64,000 bases of DNA from G041200185 sp041200185 (GTDB taxonomy: Bacteria; Pseudomonadota; Alphaproteobacteria; BNTO01). Of this stretch, positions 9,174 to 17,321 are shown in pieces; position 1 is the first letter of the stretch; each line of letters starts with the position of its first letter. The notes beneath the pieces were generated by a model. That model was given only the letters and a program-made list of their open reading frames with translations. It did no database searches and was not told the DNA's origin. The stretch covers positions 1,240,001 to 1,304,000 of the forward strand of contig CP165730.1 of the NCBI GenBank assembly GCA_041200185.1. The letters are read 5' to 3'. The position numbers were made by a program, and so were the translations under genes.

Positions 9174-10175
9174 TTACACCGTTTTGTGCTGGCGGGTGAG
9201 GGCCTTGAGGGCGTCACTATTCACCAGGTCTCCTCCCACTCGCTTGGAGGCGAAGAATTCGACGTACGGCTTCACCGTATAGGGATCACGAAGCACGTTC
9301 ATCTCCGTCCGGTCCACAATGTGATAAGCCTCATCGAAATTCCCAAAGAGGATAGACGTACTCTCCGCTTCATCCTTCAGAGGTGGCATATCATCGCTAA
9401 TGTACACCGGGTAGCCTAGCAAGGTTGGCGGTTCCTTGTGAGCTAACGACGACTGCCAGATGTAGTGCCCAATGGGGTCTGTGATCTTCTGCAAAGTCGT
9501 CATAGCACTCCGCGAAATCAACCAAGCCGCCCCGGGGTGATATTCCGCCTTGAGGGCTGCCGTTGTCGCCAACAGGCCGTCCCGCAGGTTGTCGATTTTC
9601 TCGTCCGTACACGTCACAGCCTCAATTTTCCCAGGCTTTCCCTGACCAACAGGAACAAGAGGATAAGTCAAAATCCCCTTGGGCTGCCCTTCGCCGTTTC
9701 CGTGCAGAAAGGCTTTATTTTCCGCTGCTGCCATTTTTTGGGCGATTTTCGTCACAAACCATGTCTCAACATTGTCTCCTGCGTCTTCAAGAAAGCGCTG
9801 CGTTGCTTTAGGGCGAACATAAACCGAGTGAGTAGGAATGCGGAGTTTTTCGAACTCTACATCCTTCGCTTCGGTCATCTCCTTTTCCGGTGCCCAGTTT
9901 GCCTCGGCAAAGGATCGGTCTACCACAACTTCAAACGCTTCACTCGTTGTCGTATCGATATGAGCCAAGGCGCGCATCGGACATAGTTGCCTTAACAGCG
10001 CATCAATATTTTCTCGCACAAGGGTAGGGATAAGGCACCCTGCCCTGCCCTCCTCTCGGCTAAGAAGCGCCGTTTTAAGTTCTAAAGATGTCTCGCCTTT
10101 AGCAAGATAGTGAGCGAACGCCTTGCGAATAAGCGCTCCGTTTTCATAAGGCCTTTCGGCATATTGCATAGTCAT
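9174..10175 (-). CDS. HK97-fold major capsid protein, phage or gene-transfer-agent type, orphan
   Basis: 333 residues from the ATG at 10175, which has GGAG seven bases upstream. The chain shows the HK97 capsid pattern: TTTSEAFEVVVDRSFAEANW, then the E-loop and P-domain region with RIPTHSVYVRPKATQRFLED, ETWFVTKIAQKMAAAENKAF, HGNGEGQPKGILTYP, and later LLGYPVYISDDMPPL and ILFGNFDEAYHIVDR. The segment from KATQ to GILTYP is close to the capsid of the alphaproteobacterial gene transfer agent (Orfg5). Full capsid precursors are near 390-430 residues with an N-terminal scaffold (delta) domain; that part is missing. No portal, protease, terminase or tail gene lies nearby. It could be a prophage or GTA relic or a kept, repurposed shell protein. 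The frame is intact. Confidence 0.85.
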   Translation of the reverse strand: MTMQYAERPYENGALIRKAFAHYLAKGETSLELKTALLSREEGRAGCLIPTLVRENIDALLRQLCPMRALAHIDTTTSEAFEVVVDRSFAEANWAPEKEMTEAKDVEFEKLRIPTHSVYVRPKATQRFLEDAGDNVETWFVTKIAQKMAAAENKAFLHGNGEGQPKGILTYPLVPVGQGKPGKIEAVTCTDEKIDNLRDGLLATTAALKAEYHPGAAWLISRSAMTTLQKITDPIGHYIWQSSLAHKEPPTLLGYPVYISDDMPPLKDEAESTSILFGNFDEAYHIVDRTEMNVLRDPYTVKPYVEFFASKRVGGDLVNSDALKALTRQHKTV

Positions 10176-11254
10176 ATTAAGTCTCCTTAGTAAAAAATTA
10201 AAAAACAACAATTTATTAAGTTAATGATTTTGTGAATTTATCATTCTTATTTTGTTTTTATAGTTTATTATTGTGAAATAGGTTTTTGTAAAAAGTGATT
10301 TCCTCTGTCGAGCCTCGCCTGATTGATATTTCGTTAGTAGCGATGAGTTCATGAAACCCTCTCGCAGGGGTGTGAGAGATGAATTTAAAAGAATAAAAAA
10401 GTCATGATATTAATTTTAAGTTATTATTGATGTCGATAATGATAGTTATTAATAAGACGAAAAATGTATTTGAAAAAGGATGTTAGAGAAAAACAGATGA
10501 GAATAAGATGAATCTCAGCTCGCGTTGTACAGAGACTTTAGCGGTCGTCTTCAAAAGACTAAAAAACCTTGTAGGAGAACGCCTGTCCTAAAAGCCTCTG
10601 CGCTATCGTTTTTGAGTTAATCAGTCTTGAGGTATGCGTTCTGGCTTTCGACCGCCTTCAAAACACTCTGCCTTGGTTGGCATAAATAAGAAATTGGTAT
10701 TAAAGTCAATTTTTATTGTTAAATATATATAAATATAATGTAATAATGCGGAACCTTTAAAGAATGTCCTCTTTCTACCTGCAAAAGCGATTTTGATCGT
10801 TTTTCCTCTCTAAGCGTGTTTTTTTGACATTAAAGTTAAATTGTGATGAAAACAAACCCGGAACCTGGCAAAGGTAGCTGTGCTTTATCTGGGATCGCGC
10901 CGCAATCGATGTATGGGGGGTCGCCTGAAGTATTTCAGAATATCTGAAGCGTCTTTTAATTTTTATAAATACTTGGACTAGACTGTAAGGGTGAAAGACA
11001 TGGATAGGAAAACATCGGCATTGGAGCACCCCCCTTTTTCTTATGAATTCCGTTTGAAATAGAAGGTATTTAGAGCCATAGGTGATAACTTTTTCTCGTG
11101 CCATACTAGCCATCCTACCGCAGTAACGGCAGCATTTTTTCTGTTTTCGTTTAGCAATGAGTGCAACAAATAGAGGCTCAGATCAAGGCTCCCAGCCCCC
11201 CCAAGAGCCAGCTCTCGAACGGATAAGGCGCGTGCACCTCGCAGAGATGCCCCC
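10176..11254. other. Long intergenic region upstream of the capsid gene
   Basis: About 1.1 kb, AT-rich in its left half, with no gene I can support. Frames of 112 and 84 codons on the reverse strand (10775-11113, 11041-11295) lack ribosome sites and recognisable content. The stretch may be decayed sequence from a lost element. Confidence 0.5.
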
Positions 11255-11303
11255 CTTCTAAGTTCATTGTAAGCATAGAAAACAGAGGATGGCAAGGGGG
11301 CTT
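11255..11303. repeat. Intergenic repeat, copy C
   Basis: A diverged copy of an element also found at 12861-12925 and 13459-13517. The shared core is TTCATTGTAAGCATA followed by an A-rich stretch and GGCAAGG. It lies directly after the stop codon of the small secreted-protein gene 11314-11799 (reverse strand), as the other copies do for their genes. The hairpin is weaker in this copy. Confidence 0.55.
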
Positions 11304-11313
11304 GGATTAAGAA

Positions 11314-11799
11314 TTAGGATTCGTTCGTTGGGTCAGAAACGAAATACTCTTCCGAAAACTGGACTCGATCCGCTGCAAGCTCAACTTCGAGGGGGTTGAG
11401 CACTGCGTTCTTCTTTGCTGCCGTTACAACCTCCTGGCCTGCATCATTGGCCTGGTTATCTGACGATTGAACAATTCCTTTCATCCATGATGGCTGACAG
11501 GAAAGAATTTCAAGGCCATTCATAGCTCGGTCGCGATAACAAGAGGTCTCACGACTGAAATAAGAAACAAGATTCTTCACCTCGTCTAGCGGTTCGGTGG
11601 ACGAATCAGCGCACAGCTTCAGGTAATTTTTCACACTTTCGTCTAGCTTCTTTAAACATTTTTCACGTAGCGGTGGCAATCTTTGCTCGGCATTTTGGCC
11701 CGGTTTGGGCAACTCCTCGAATAAATTACTCTTAGAATCCGAAGCCACAGCTACACAGCTCACGAGACACAATGCCAACGCAGCACAAATTTCCTTCAT
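11314..11799 (-). CDS. Small secreted protein, paralogue family member 1
   Basis: 161 residues with a clear signal peptide (MKEICAALALCLVSCVAVASD). The mature part has four cysteines and a C-terminal stretch, VQSSDNQANDAGQEV then AAKKNAVLNPLEVELAAD. The gene at 12938-13432 shares the signal sequence (VSCVAVASD), a QSSN segment and the AxKKdArL...LAAD ending, so they are paralogues. The leader before the ATG (reverse strand, TTAGGGGATTTTAAC) is also shared between them. No family is recognised. It is probably exported to the periplasm or beyond. Confidence 0.65.
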   Translation of the reverse strand: MKEICAALALCLVSCVAVASDSKSNLFEELPKPGQNAEQRLPPLREKCLKKLDESVKNYLKLCADSSTEPLDEVKNLVSYFSRETSCYRDRAMNGLEILSCQPSWMKGIVQSSDNQANDAGQEVVTAAKKNAVLNPLEVELAADRVQFSEEYFVSDPTNES

Positions 11800-12091
11800 G
11801 TTAAAATCCCCTAAATAACCCTTCCCCCCTCTGGGAGCACGAGAAGTGGGAGAGAGTCTGTTAAAGTTTAGAGTTTGGTACTCAGCTTAGCTGAATATCA
11901 CTTTTCCAAATACTCTGTTTTAACAATTTCACTTTATATGACATAAATAATTCAAACCACGGAGCACTATAAATCTTTTCAAGAGTGCATTTGCGTATTG
12001 TGAAAAATTGTCCTACCACTAGGCGTGGTGTGTCGGGTTTATCTATTCATAATAGCCCAAGGTGATGGCAAGACAGAAGGGAGGCATGCGG

Positions 12092-12760
12092 ATGGAGAGT
12101 CGTTTCTTAGGTAAAATTCCTAACCCTAATAATGTTTTTCCTAATGACTATAAAACATCCTGTTTTCTTAAAAATGTTATTACAGCTCAAAATATTTCAG
12201 TTGGTGACTATACATATTACGATGATTCAACAGATCCTACGAGCTTCGAAAGAGATAATGTCCTTTTTAATTATCCAGAATTTGGTGACCGTCTCATCAT
12301 TGGGAAGTTTTGCCAAATCGCCTCGGGGACCAAGTTTATCATGGGCCCGGCTAATCATCGGCTCTCTAGTGTGACGACCTACCCTTTTAACGTGTTCGGT
12401 GGCCTGTGGTCTGAGCGTACTCCGCCACACATGAGTCAATTGCCTCATAAGGGAGACACGGTTATTGGAAATGATGTGTGGCTCGGGCGCGAGAGTATCA
12501 TTATGCCAGGTGTAAAAATTGGTGATGGTGCCATTGTTGCAGCTTACTCCGTAGTAACAAAGGAAATTCCGCCTTACGCGATTTATGGCGGAAATCCGGC
12601 GAAATTCATCAAGGTTCGTTTTGATGATGAGCTTATGGATCTCCTACTGAGATTTCGTTGGTGGGATCTAGCCTCGGAACAGTTAGTTGAGATTCTTCCA
12701 CTCCTGTGTGATCCCGATTTAGAAAGGGTAAAAAAAGTGCTTCAAGGTCAGATGGAATGA
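12092..12760 (+). CDS. Xenobiotic O-acetyltransferase, Vat/CatB type
   Basis: Left-handed beta-helix acetyltransferase of the family that acetylates streptogramin A (Vat) or chloramphenicol (CatB type). 222 residues from the ATG at 12092, with GGGAGG at 12080-12085; an ATG at 12086 is too close to it. The sequence has NPNNVFPNDYKTS, NISVGDYTYYDD, LIIGKFCQIASGTKFIMG, then ANHRLSS with the catalytic histidine, YPFNVFGG, GDTVIGNDVWLGRESIIMPG, and IYGGNPAKFIKVRF. The hexapeptide repeats (VKIGDGAIVAAYSVV) form the helix. The fit to Vat proteins is closer than to maltose or serine acetyltransferases. It stands alone, opposite in direction to the paralogue cluster around it, which suggests separate acquisition. 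Actual substrate is unproven. Confidence 0.88.
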   Translation: MESRFLGKIPNPNNVFPNDYKTSCFLKNVITAQNISVGDYTYYDDSTDPTSFERDNVLFNYPEFGDRLIIGKFCQIASGTKFIMGPANHRLSSVTTYPFNVFGGLWSERTPPHMSQLPHKGDTVIGNDVWLGRESIIMPGVKIGDGAIVAAYSVVTKEIPPYAIYGGNPAKFIKVRFDDELMDLLLRFRWWDLASEQLVEILPLLCDPDLERVKKVLQGQME

Positions 12761-12798
12761 GAGCAAGCAAGGAGGCGAAGAGCCGAATTCATATTGGC

Positions 12799-12860
12799 TA
12801 CTCTGACAGCCCTCTAGCCTGCATCAGTAACCTGCTTATCAGACGATTGAACGATAAAAC
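12799..12860 (-). pseudogene. Fragment of a third small secreted-protein paralogue
   Basis: Read on the reverse strand this gives IVQSSDKQVTDAG, a stop, then RAVRVA. It matches IVQSSDNQANDAGQEVVTAA of the 11314-11799 protein at both DNA and protein level, but carries an in-frame stop and lacks the rest. It abuts the intergenic repeat copy B. It looks like what remains after recombination between paralogues. Confidence 0.6.
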
Positions 12861-12925
12861 CCTCCCCCAGAGTCATTGTAGGCATAAAACGAAAGGGAGA
12901 GCAAGGCCCCGAAGGGCCTGAAGTT
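12861..12925. repeat. Intergenic repeat, copy B
   Basis: Core GTCATTGTAGGCATAAAA, then CGAAAGGGAGAGCAAGG and the hairpin AGGCCC, CGAA, GGGCCT. Nearly the same order of blocks as copy A (13459-13517). On the reverse strand the hairpin follows the stop of gene 12938-13432 and probably ends its transcript. Confidence 0.65.
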
Positions 12926-12937
12926 AGGACTCGCTAC

Positions 12938-13432
12938 TTAGTGCTGAAGCAGTTGATCTTGAACGAAGTAGCCTAAATCGGCCGCTAGCGCCATCGAGAG
13001 AAGGGTAAGTCTAGCATCTTTTTTGATAGCTTGTTTAAATCTTCTTCCAGCAGCAGCTATTTTTTCATTTGAAGACTGATCAATTTCTTTTATACCTGTC
13101 AATTCATCGGTGAGCACGCTGATGGCGTATAGAGCTCTATTGAATGACGGACGATCACCACATGGCGAACCTGAAGAATTTGGATCATTTGGTAAAGCCG
13201 GAGGATAAGTTAAGTTGTAATCATAACGTTGATCAACGTGCAATTCGTCGCACAGAGCCTTATAGGCCTGCAAACTTTCGGTCATTTCCGTCAAATTTTC
13301 TTGACCTTGCGCCTTCAAATCATCGAAAGTTTGTAGGGATAGGGCAATAAACTCCTCTGCACTCCTGTTATCAAAATCCGAAGCCACAGCGACGCAGCTG
13401 ACAAAGCCCAAGGCTGCCAAAACTCTCTTCAT
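12938..13432 (-). CDS. Small secreted protein, paralogue family member 2
   Basis: 164 residues, signal peptide MKRVLAALGFVSCVAVASD, then a mature domain with cysteines in YKALCDEL and SSGSPCGDRP and a C-terminal helix KKDARLTLLSMALAADLG. The signal peptide and C-terminal block match the 11314-11799 protein. Its leader on the reverse strand (TTTTTAGGGGATTTTTACT) matches the leader of that gene. The function is unknown. Its downstream flank carries repeat copy B and its upstream flank copy A. Confidence 0.65.
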   Translation of the reverse strand: MKRVLAALGFVSCVAVASDFDNRSAEEFIALSLQTFDDLKAQGQENLTEMTESLQAYKALCDELHVDQRYDYNLTYPPALPNDPNSSGSPCGDRPSFNRALYAISVLTDELTGIKEIDQSSNEKIAAAGRRFKQAIKKDARLTLLSMALAADLGYFVQDQLLQH

Positions 13433-13458
13433 AGTAAAAATCCCCTAAAAAACCCTTC

Positions 13459-13517
13459 CCCCTCGTTTCATTGTAGGCGTAAAAGGAAAGGGAAGGCAAG
13501 GCCCCTAGGTGGCCTTG
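13459..13517. repeat. Intergenic repeat, copy A, with terminator-like hairpin
   Basis: Core TTTCATTGTAGGCGTAAAA, then GGAAAGGGAAGGCAAGG. It contains a perfect 8+8 inverted repeat (GCAAGGCC at 13495-13502, GGCCTTGC at 13510-13517). On the reverse strand this follows the coiled-coil gene 13530-14124 and is succeeded by pyrimidine-rich sequence, as in a terminator. Confidence 0.65.
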
Positions 13518-13529
13518 CTCTCCTTGAAT

Positions 13530-14124
13530 TTACTTCAGATTATTACTACATTCTATCGGATCAACAATGCTGTAGATTCGACTGAGTCCCTCTTGATAAG
13601 CATGCAACCTCTCCTCAGGGGATGCGCTCGAATCCTGAAGTAACTCATCTTCTTCCGGCAAACAACTGACTTCGATATGGACAACGTGTATACACTGATC
13701 CTTACTTTCAACATCTCTTTGTAATGACGAGATCACTGTATGAAGGTCATGACTTTCTTCTGTAAGTCGCGCGACACGCAAATCCAGTTTTTGCACTTTT
13801 TTTTTCAAGCTCTGCCGACCGCTCTTCGGCGGCTTTGCGGGCTTGAGTTTGTTGTCGAAGTTGGATCTCAAGTGATTGTTTTTCTTGTTTAGTCTTTATA
13901 GCAGCTATTTTTAGTTTCTTATTTTGTTGTTTTATAAAGCTCAATTGTTGTTGAGTCTTTTTGAGGGTAGTTGAAAGCAGAGTCGCTATCTCCATCAGAT
14001 CGTGATTCTGTCTTTCCGAGGCCTCAAAGTGTTGCAGAGAAAACGGTTCTAAGGATTCTTGTCGTCCGTTTGCATTTTCGTTGGGTTGGATTATACTGGG
14101 CCTCAGATCCTCTCCATCCCCCAC
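13530..14124 (-). pseudogene. Coiled-coil protein split at an A9 run
   Basis: Two frames, 13747-14124 and 13530-13871, join into one long coiled coil: LEIQLRQQTQARKAAEERS, then AELEKK, then VQKLDLRVARLTEESHD. The break is a run of nine A on the reverse strand (nine T at 13797-13805). With eight A the frame is continuous, GAA AAA AAA GTG CAA. The start is doubtful: the GTG at 14124 has no ribosome site, and the in-frame sequence upstream (LWPLFASEAADQN) looks like the end of a signal peptide with no start codon. So the gene may be decayed at its front as well. A C-terminal segment with SSASPEERL and a cysteine recalls the small secreted proteins next door. Confidence 0.6.
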
Positions 14125-14210
14125 ATGCTGGGTGGCAGAGGGGTGTTGGCGAGCAGGGCAGTTTTGATCGGCGGCCTCGCTCGCGAAGAGCGGCCACAGT
14201 GCGCTAGGCC

Positions 14211-14768
14211 TTAAGACTTCTGCTCAGTATTTGCGATCTTCTCCAAGGCTGATATGATCGCATTTTGGGATTCAGTCGGGGTGTTTCTAAAAAGGGGCTG
14301 CTGGAGGAGAGTATTCACCGTGTCCTTGAAACTCGCGTGTGGGTCTGTAAGTTCTTGTTCCTCCTTCTTTTGTATCTCGTCCATTGCTCTGAACTGATGA
14401 ATGCAGTCCTGTATATGTTCAATCTTTTTAGGGAGACTACTCATGAGGTCAGAAAAAGTTTGTTGATCGTGAACTCGTTCGTTGGAATGATGGTGTTGCT
14501 TGACCTAGCTGGCCTGCAGGAGTCGTCCATCATTGTAGAGTTGCTGTAAATTTTTCAGATACGTCCCCCAATAATCACAAAGAGCTTCAACTAATTCATG
14601 ATTGATGTCGTAAAAAAGACAACGAGCCAAGTTTTCTTCAGTAGCTGAAGAGAACGTAGGGTGATCGTGCCGATAGATCCAATCTTGTATCCCCTTATTT
14701 GAAGCGTAGACATGACAGGTTGTCGCCAATAAAAACGTAACTGTTCCTAAGAATTTTTGTGTTCGCAT
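14211..14768 (-). pseudogene. Secreted helical protein interrupted by an in-frame TAG
   Basis: The start is the ATG at 14768 (MRTQKFLGTVTFLLATTCHVYASN, a signal peptide) with GAAGG upstream. The frame meets TAG at 14507-14505 after LLQAS, then continues open in the same frame through VKQHHHSNERVHDQQ and MSSLPKKIEHIQDC to a TAA at 14211. Without the stop it would be about 185 residues. The two halves therefore look like one gene with a single nonsense change. Suppression or reassignment of TAG is less likely, since trmL and fabF in this window end in TAG. Family unknown; it belongs with the neighbouring small secreted proteins by position. Confidence 0.55.
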
Positions 14769-15007
14769 AAGACACCTTCGGAAAAAAGTTACTCCCCCAT
14801 GCTTCATCGTCCCCAATTTCACGTACGGCTGTCAAGTTCAGGAGAGGACTTTAGGGATGCCGCCGCTCCGATAACGACGCACTGTAGGCGTCAACAAGAC
14901 TTCCTATATGGCTAGACGCCTCCGTGAGTAACCCACGAAGTACATCAAGAATGATCGATTGAAAAGTCGCTGCCTGCTTCGTCAAAAAGGCAACATTTGC
15001 CAGCATC

Positions 15008-17041
15008 CTATACAAACTTGTATCGTGCGCGAATAGCTTGTGGGGTTTCGTCATCAGAAATATCACGAACAGATTCTGCAGAGGGATTAGTCGTCCCTCT
15101 CTTATCGAGAAAGATGACATTTTCCTTAGAAATCTCCCGAATGAAACGTGAGGGAGTCGACATTTGCCAGCCCGCATTGTTCGTTTTTCTATGTGAACAG
15201 TAGCTAATGTAGGCATCGTGACGAGCACGAGTAAGGGCCACATAAGCTAGACGACGTTCCTCCTCGAGGCCCAAAACTCCGGACTCAAGCAAGGTTCTTT
15301 GGTTTGGGAACAGGCCTTCCTCCCAGCCAATCAAAAAGACAGTATCAAACTCAAGGCCTTTAGCCCCATGAATCGTCATGACATTTACAACATTAGGATC
15401 ATCCGGCTCAACGCGGTCCATAATCAACCCAACATGATCAAGAAAATCCTGGAGTGAATCAAATTCCGCAATGGCATTTACCAACTCCTTGAGGTTATCC
15501 AAACGTGCAACAGACTCTGCAGCCTTCTCTTGCCTCCACATATCGATGTATCCCGAATTCTCCAACAGCGTTTTAACAACCAACGCAGGAGGCGTCGTAT
15601 CAAGTAGGCGAACACACTTCCCGATCATTGAGAAGAAAGAGTTGAGGGCCTGAGAAGCCTTCCCTCTGACGCTTGTGGCGTAACGCTGTGCTGCGCGAGC
15701 TAACGAGGTACCGTCCTCTTGAGCAAGTGCATGTATCTTTTGTAGGGTTGCCTCGCCAATGCTCCTTTTAGGAACGTTAATAATACGCTCAAAAGCTAAT
15801 CCATCATCCATATTGATAAGGAACTTAATATAGGAAACAGCATCCCTAATTTCTTGGCGCTCATAGAATCGAAGACCCCCGAGCACGCGGTAGGGAATCC
15901 CTTGCCTAAGGAAACGCTCCTCAATTTCACGGGTTTGAAAGCTGGCTCGAACCAAAACGGCGACAGTTCCAAAGGGTTTCCCTGTTGTGTGAATTTTCTC
16001 GACTTCATTACCAACGAAACGTGCTTCATCTTCGCTATTCCAAGCATGCTTGATGCGAACGAGATTCCCCGAAGATCCACTTGTCCACAACTCTTTACCC
16101 AGTCTTTTGACGTTGTTGCGGATAAGCTGACTTGCCGCAGCCAAAATATTTCCAGAAGAACGGTAATTTTGCTCAAGGCGAATAACCTTAGCCCCATCAA
16201 ACTCCTTTTCAAAACGGAGTATATTCCCGACCTCGGCACCTCGCCAGCTATAAATAGCCTGGTCGTCGTCTCCAACACAACAAAGATTTCTACGCGATCC
16301 TGCTAGGGCCTTAAGCCACAAATATTGTGCAGTATTGGTATCTTGGTACTCGTCAACGAGAATGTACTTAAAACGCTCCTGATAAGCTTGCAAAATATCA
16401 GGGCGCTCCTTAAAGAGCTCCAGGCAGTAAAGGATAAGATCGCCAAAATCCAAAGCCTTAAGATTTTTGAGACGTTCCTGGTATTCCTTATAAATCCGCC
16501 GAGAAACAGTCTCGACAGGACCCATAGCAAGGCCTAACTGCGTAGGTAGCAAACTGCGATCTTTCCATCGTCGTATATGATTAAGAACGATTTTCGGCGA
16601 ATACTGTTTCTCGTCGAGATCGAGCACCTTAACGAGGCTTGAGACGAGTCTCAACTGATCATCGTCATCCAAAATCGAAAAGTGAGGGTGAATCCCTAAA
16701 ACATCACCATGCTGCCTTAGAATGCGTGTCGCCATAGAATGAAACGTCCCAACCCACATACTGGGTGGCACTTCACCCAAGAATTCGCCAATCCTCTGTT
16801 TCATCTCAGACGCAGCCTTATTGGTGAAAGTAACAGCCAGAATGTCATCAGGTTCAGCAAGCCCTTGCGACAAAATGTAAAGAATCCGCGAAATCAAAAC
16901 GCGCGTCTTACCGGTCCCCGCTCCGGCAAGGACCAACAACGGACCTTCCGTTGAAAGAACAGCCTGCTTCTGAGCATCATTCAAATCGGTCAACAGAGAA
17001 TCATGATTGGCGACGACTTTTAAGGCTCCTCCAAAAGGCAT
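15008..17041 (-). CDS. UvrD/PcrA-type superfamily 1 DNA helicase
   Basis: ATP-dependent 3' to 5' helicase for excision and mismatch repair. The start is the ATG at 17041, which has GGGAGGTG just upstream. 677 residues. Motif Q/I is LNDAQKQAV and GAGTGKT; then AVTFTNKAASEMKQR (Ia), VGTFHSMATRILRQHG, LVDEYQDTNTAQY (II), CCVGDDDQAIYSWRGAE (III), RLEQNYRSS (IV), VMTIHGAKGLEFDTVFLIG (V) and RRLAYVALTRAR (VI). The C-terminal end stops shortly after motif VI and linker (IRARYKFV), so the Tudor-like end of long UvrD/PcrA forms is short. rpmE is immediately upstream on the same strand. The name uvrD or pcrA cannot be fixed by sequence alone. Confidence 0.92.
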   Translation of the reverse strand: MPFGGALKVVANHDSLLTDLNDAQKQAVLSTEGPLLVLAGAGTGKTRVLISRILYILSQGLAEPDDILAVTFTNKAASEMKQRIGEFLGEVPPSMWVGTFHSMATRILRQHGDVLGIHPHFSILDDDDQLRLVSSLVKVLDLDEKQYSPKIVLNHIRRWKDRSLLPTQLGLAMGPVETVSRRIYKEYQERLKNLKALDFGDLILYCLELFKERPDILQAYQERFKYILVDEYQDTNTAQYLWLKALAGSRRNLCCVGDDDQAIYSWRGAEVGNILRFEKEFDGAKVIRLEQNYRSSGNILAAASQLIRNNVKRLGKELWTSGSSGNLVRIKHAWNSEDEARFVGNEVEKIHTTGKPFGTVAVLVRASFQTREIEERFLRQGIPYRVLGGLRFYERQEIRDAVSYIKFLINMDDGLAFERIINVPKRSIGEATLQKIHALAQEDGTSLARAAQRYATSVRGKASQALNSFFSMIGKCVRLLDTTPPALVVKTLLENSGYIDMWRQEKAAESVARLDNLKELVNAIAEFDSLQDFLDHVGLIMDRVEPDDPNVVNVMTIHGAKGLEFDTVFLIGWEEGLFPNQRTLLESGVLGLEEERRLAYVALTRARHDAYISYCSHRKTNNAGWQMSTPSRFIREISKENVIFLDKRGTTNPSAESVRDISDDETPQAIRARYKFV

Positions 17042-17072
17042 GAGATTCACCTCCCTCAATACTAACGACTTG

Positions 17073-17321
17073 TTACTTCTTTTCGGTTCCAGATTTCGTA
17101 TTCAGTCCAAAGTTTTGGAATTTTTTTCCAAATTTACTAAGCTGTCCACCACTGTCGATCAATCTCTTGCCGCCACCGATCCACGCCGGATGAGACTTCG
17201 GGTCGATATCCAAATTCATCACATCATCCTCATGGCCCCACGTCGTTTTCGTCTCAAACTCCGTCCCGTCCGTCATAACCACCTTGATCTTGTGGTACGC
17301 TGGGTGAATACCCTCTTTCAT
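17073..17321 (-). CDS. rpmE: 50S ribosomal protein L31
   Basis: 82 residues beginning MKEGIHPAYHKIKVVMTDG, with NLDIDPKSHPAWIGG, the hallmark of L31. It lacks the zinc CxxC of type-1 proteins, as in many alphaproteobacteria. Its stop codon is 31 bases before the helicase start, so the two are probably co-transcribed. The lysine-rich tail is slightly extended. Confidence 0.92.
   Translation of the reverse strand: MKEGIHPAYHKIKVVMTDGTEFETKTTWGHEDDVMNLDIDPKSHPAWIGGGKRLIDSGGQLSKFGKKFQNFGLNTKSGTEKK

Noticed and set aside
10775..11295. Two reverse frames of 84-112 codons
   Set aside because: No ribosome sites, no signal or family; the second overlaps a repeat copy.
14851..15243. 130-codon reverse frame overlapping the helicase 3' end, with a helical tail resembling phasins
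   Set aside because: Most of it is the shadow of the helicase in another frame; the free tail (about 50 codons) has no ribosome site.
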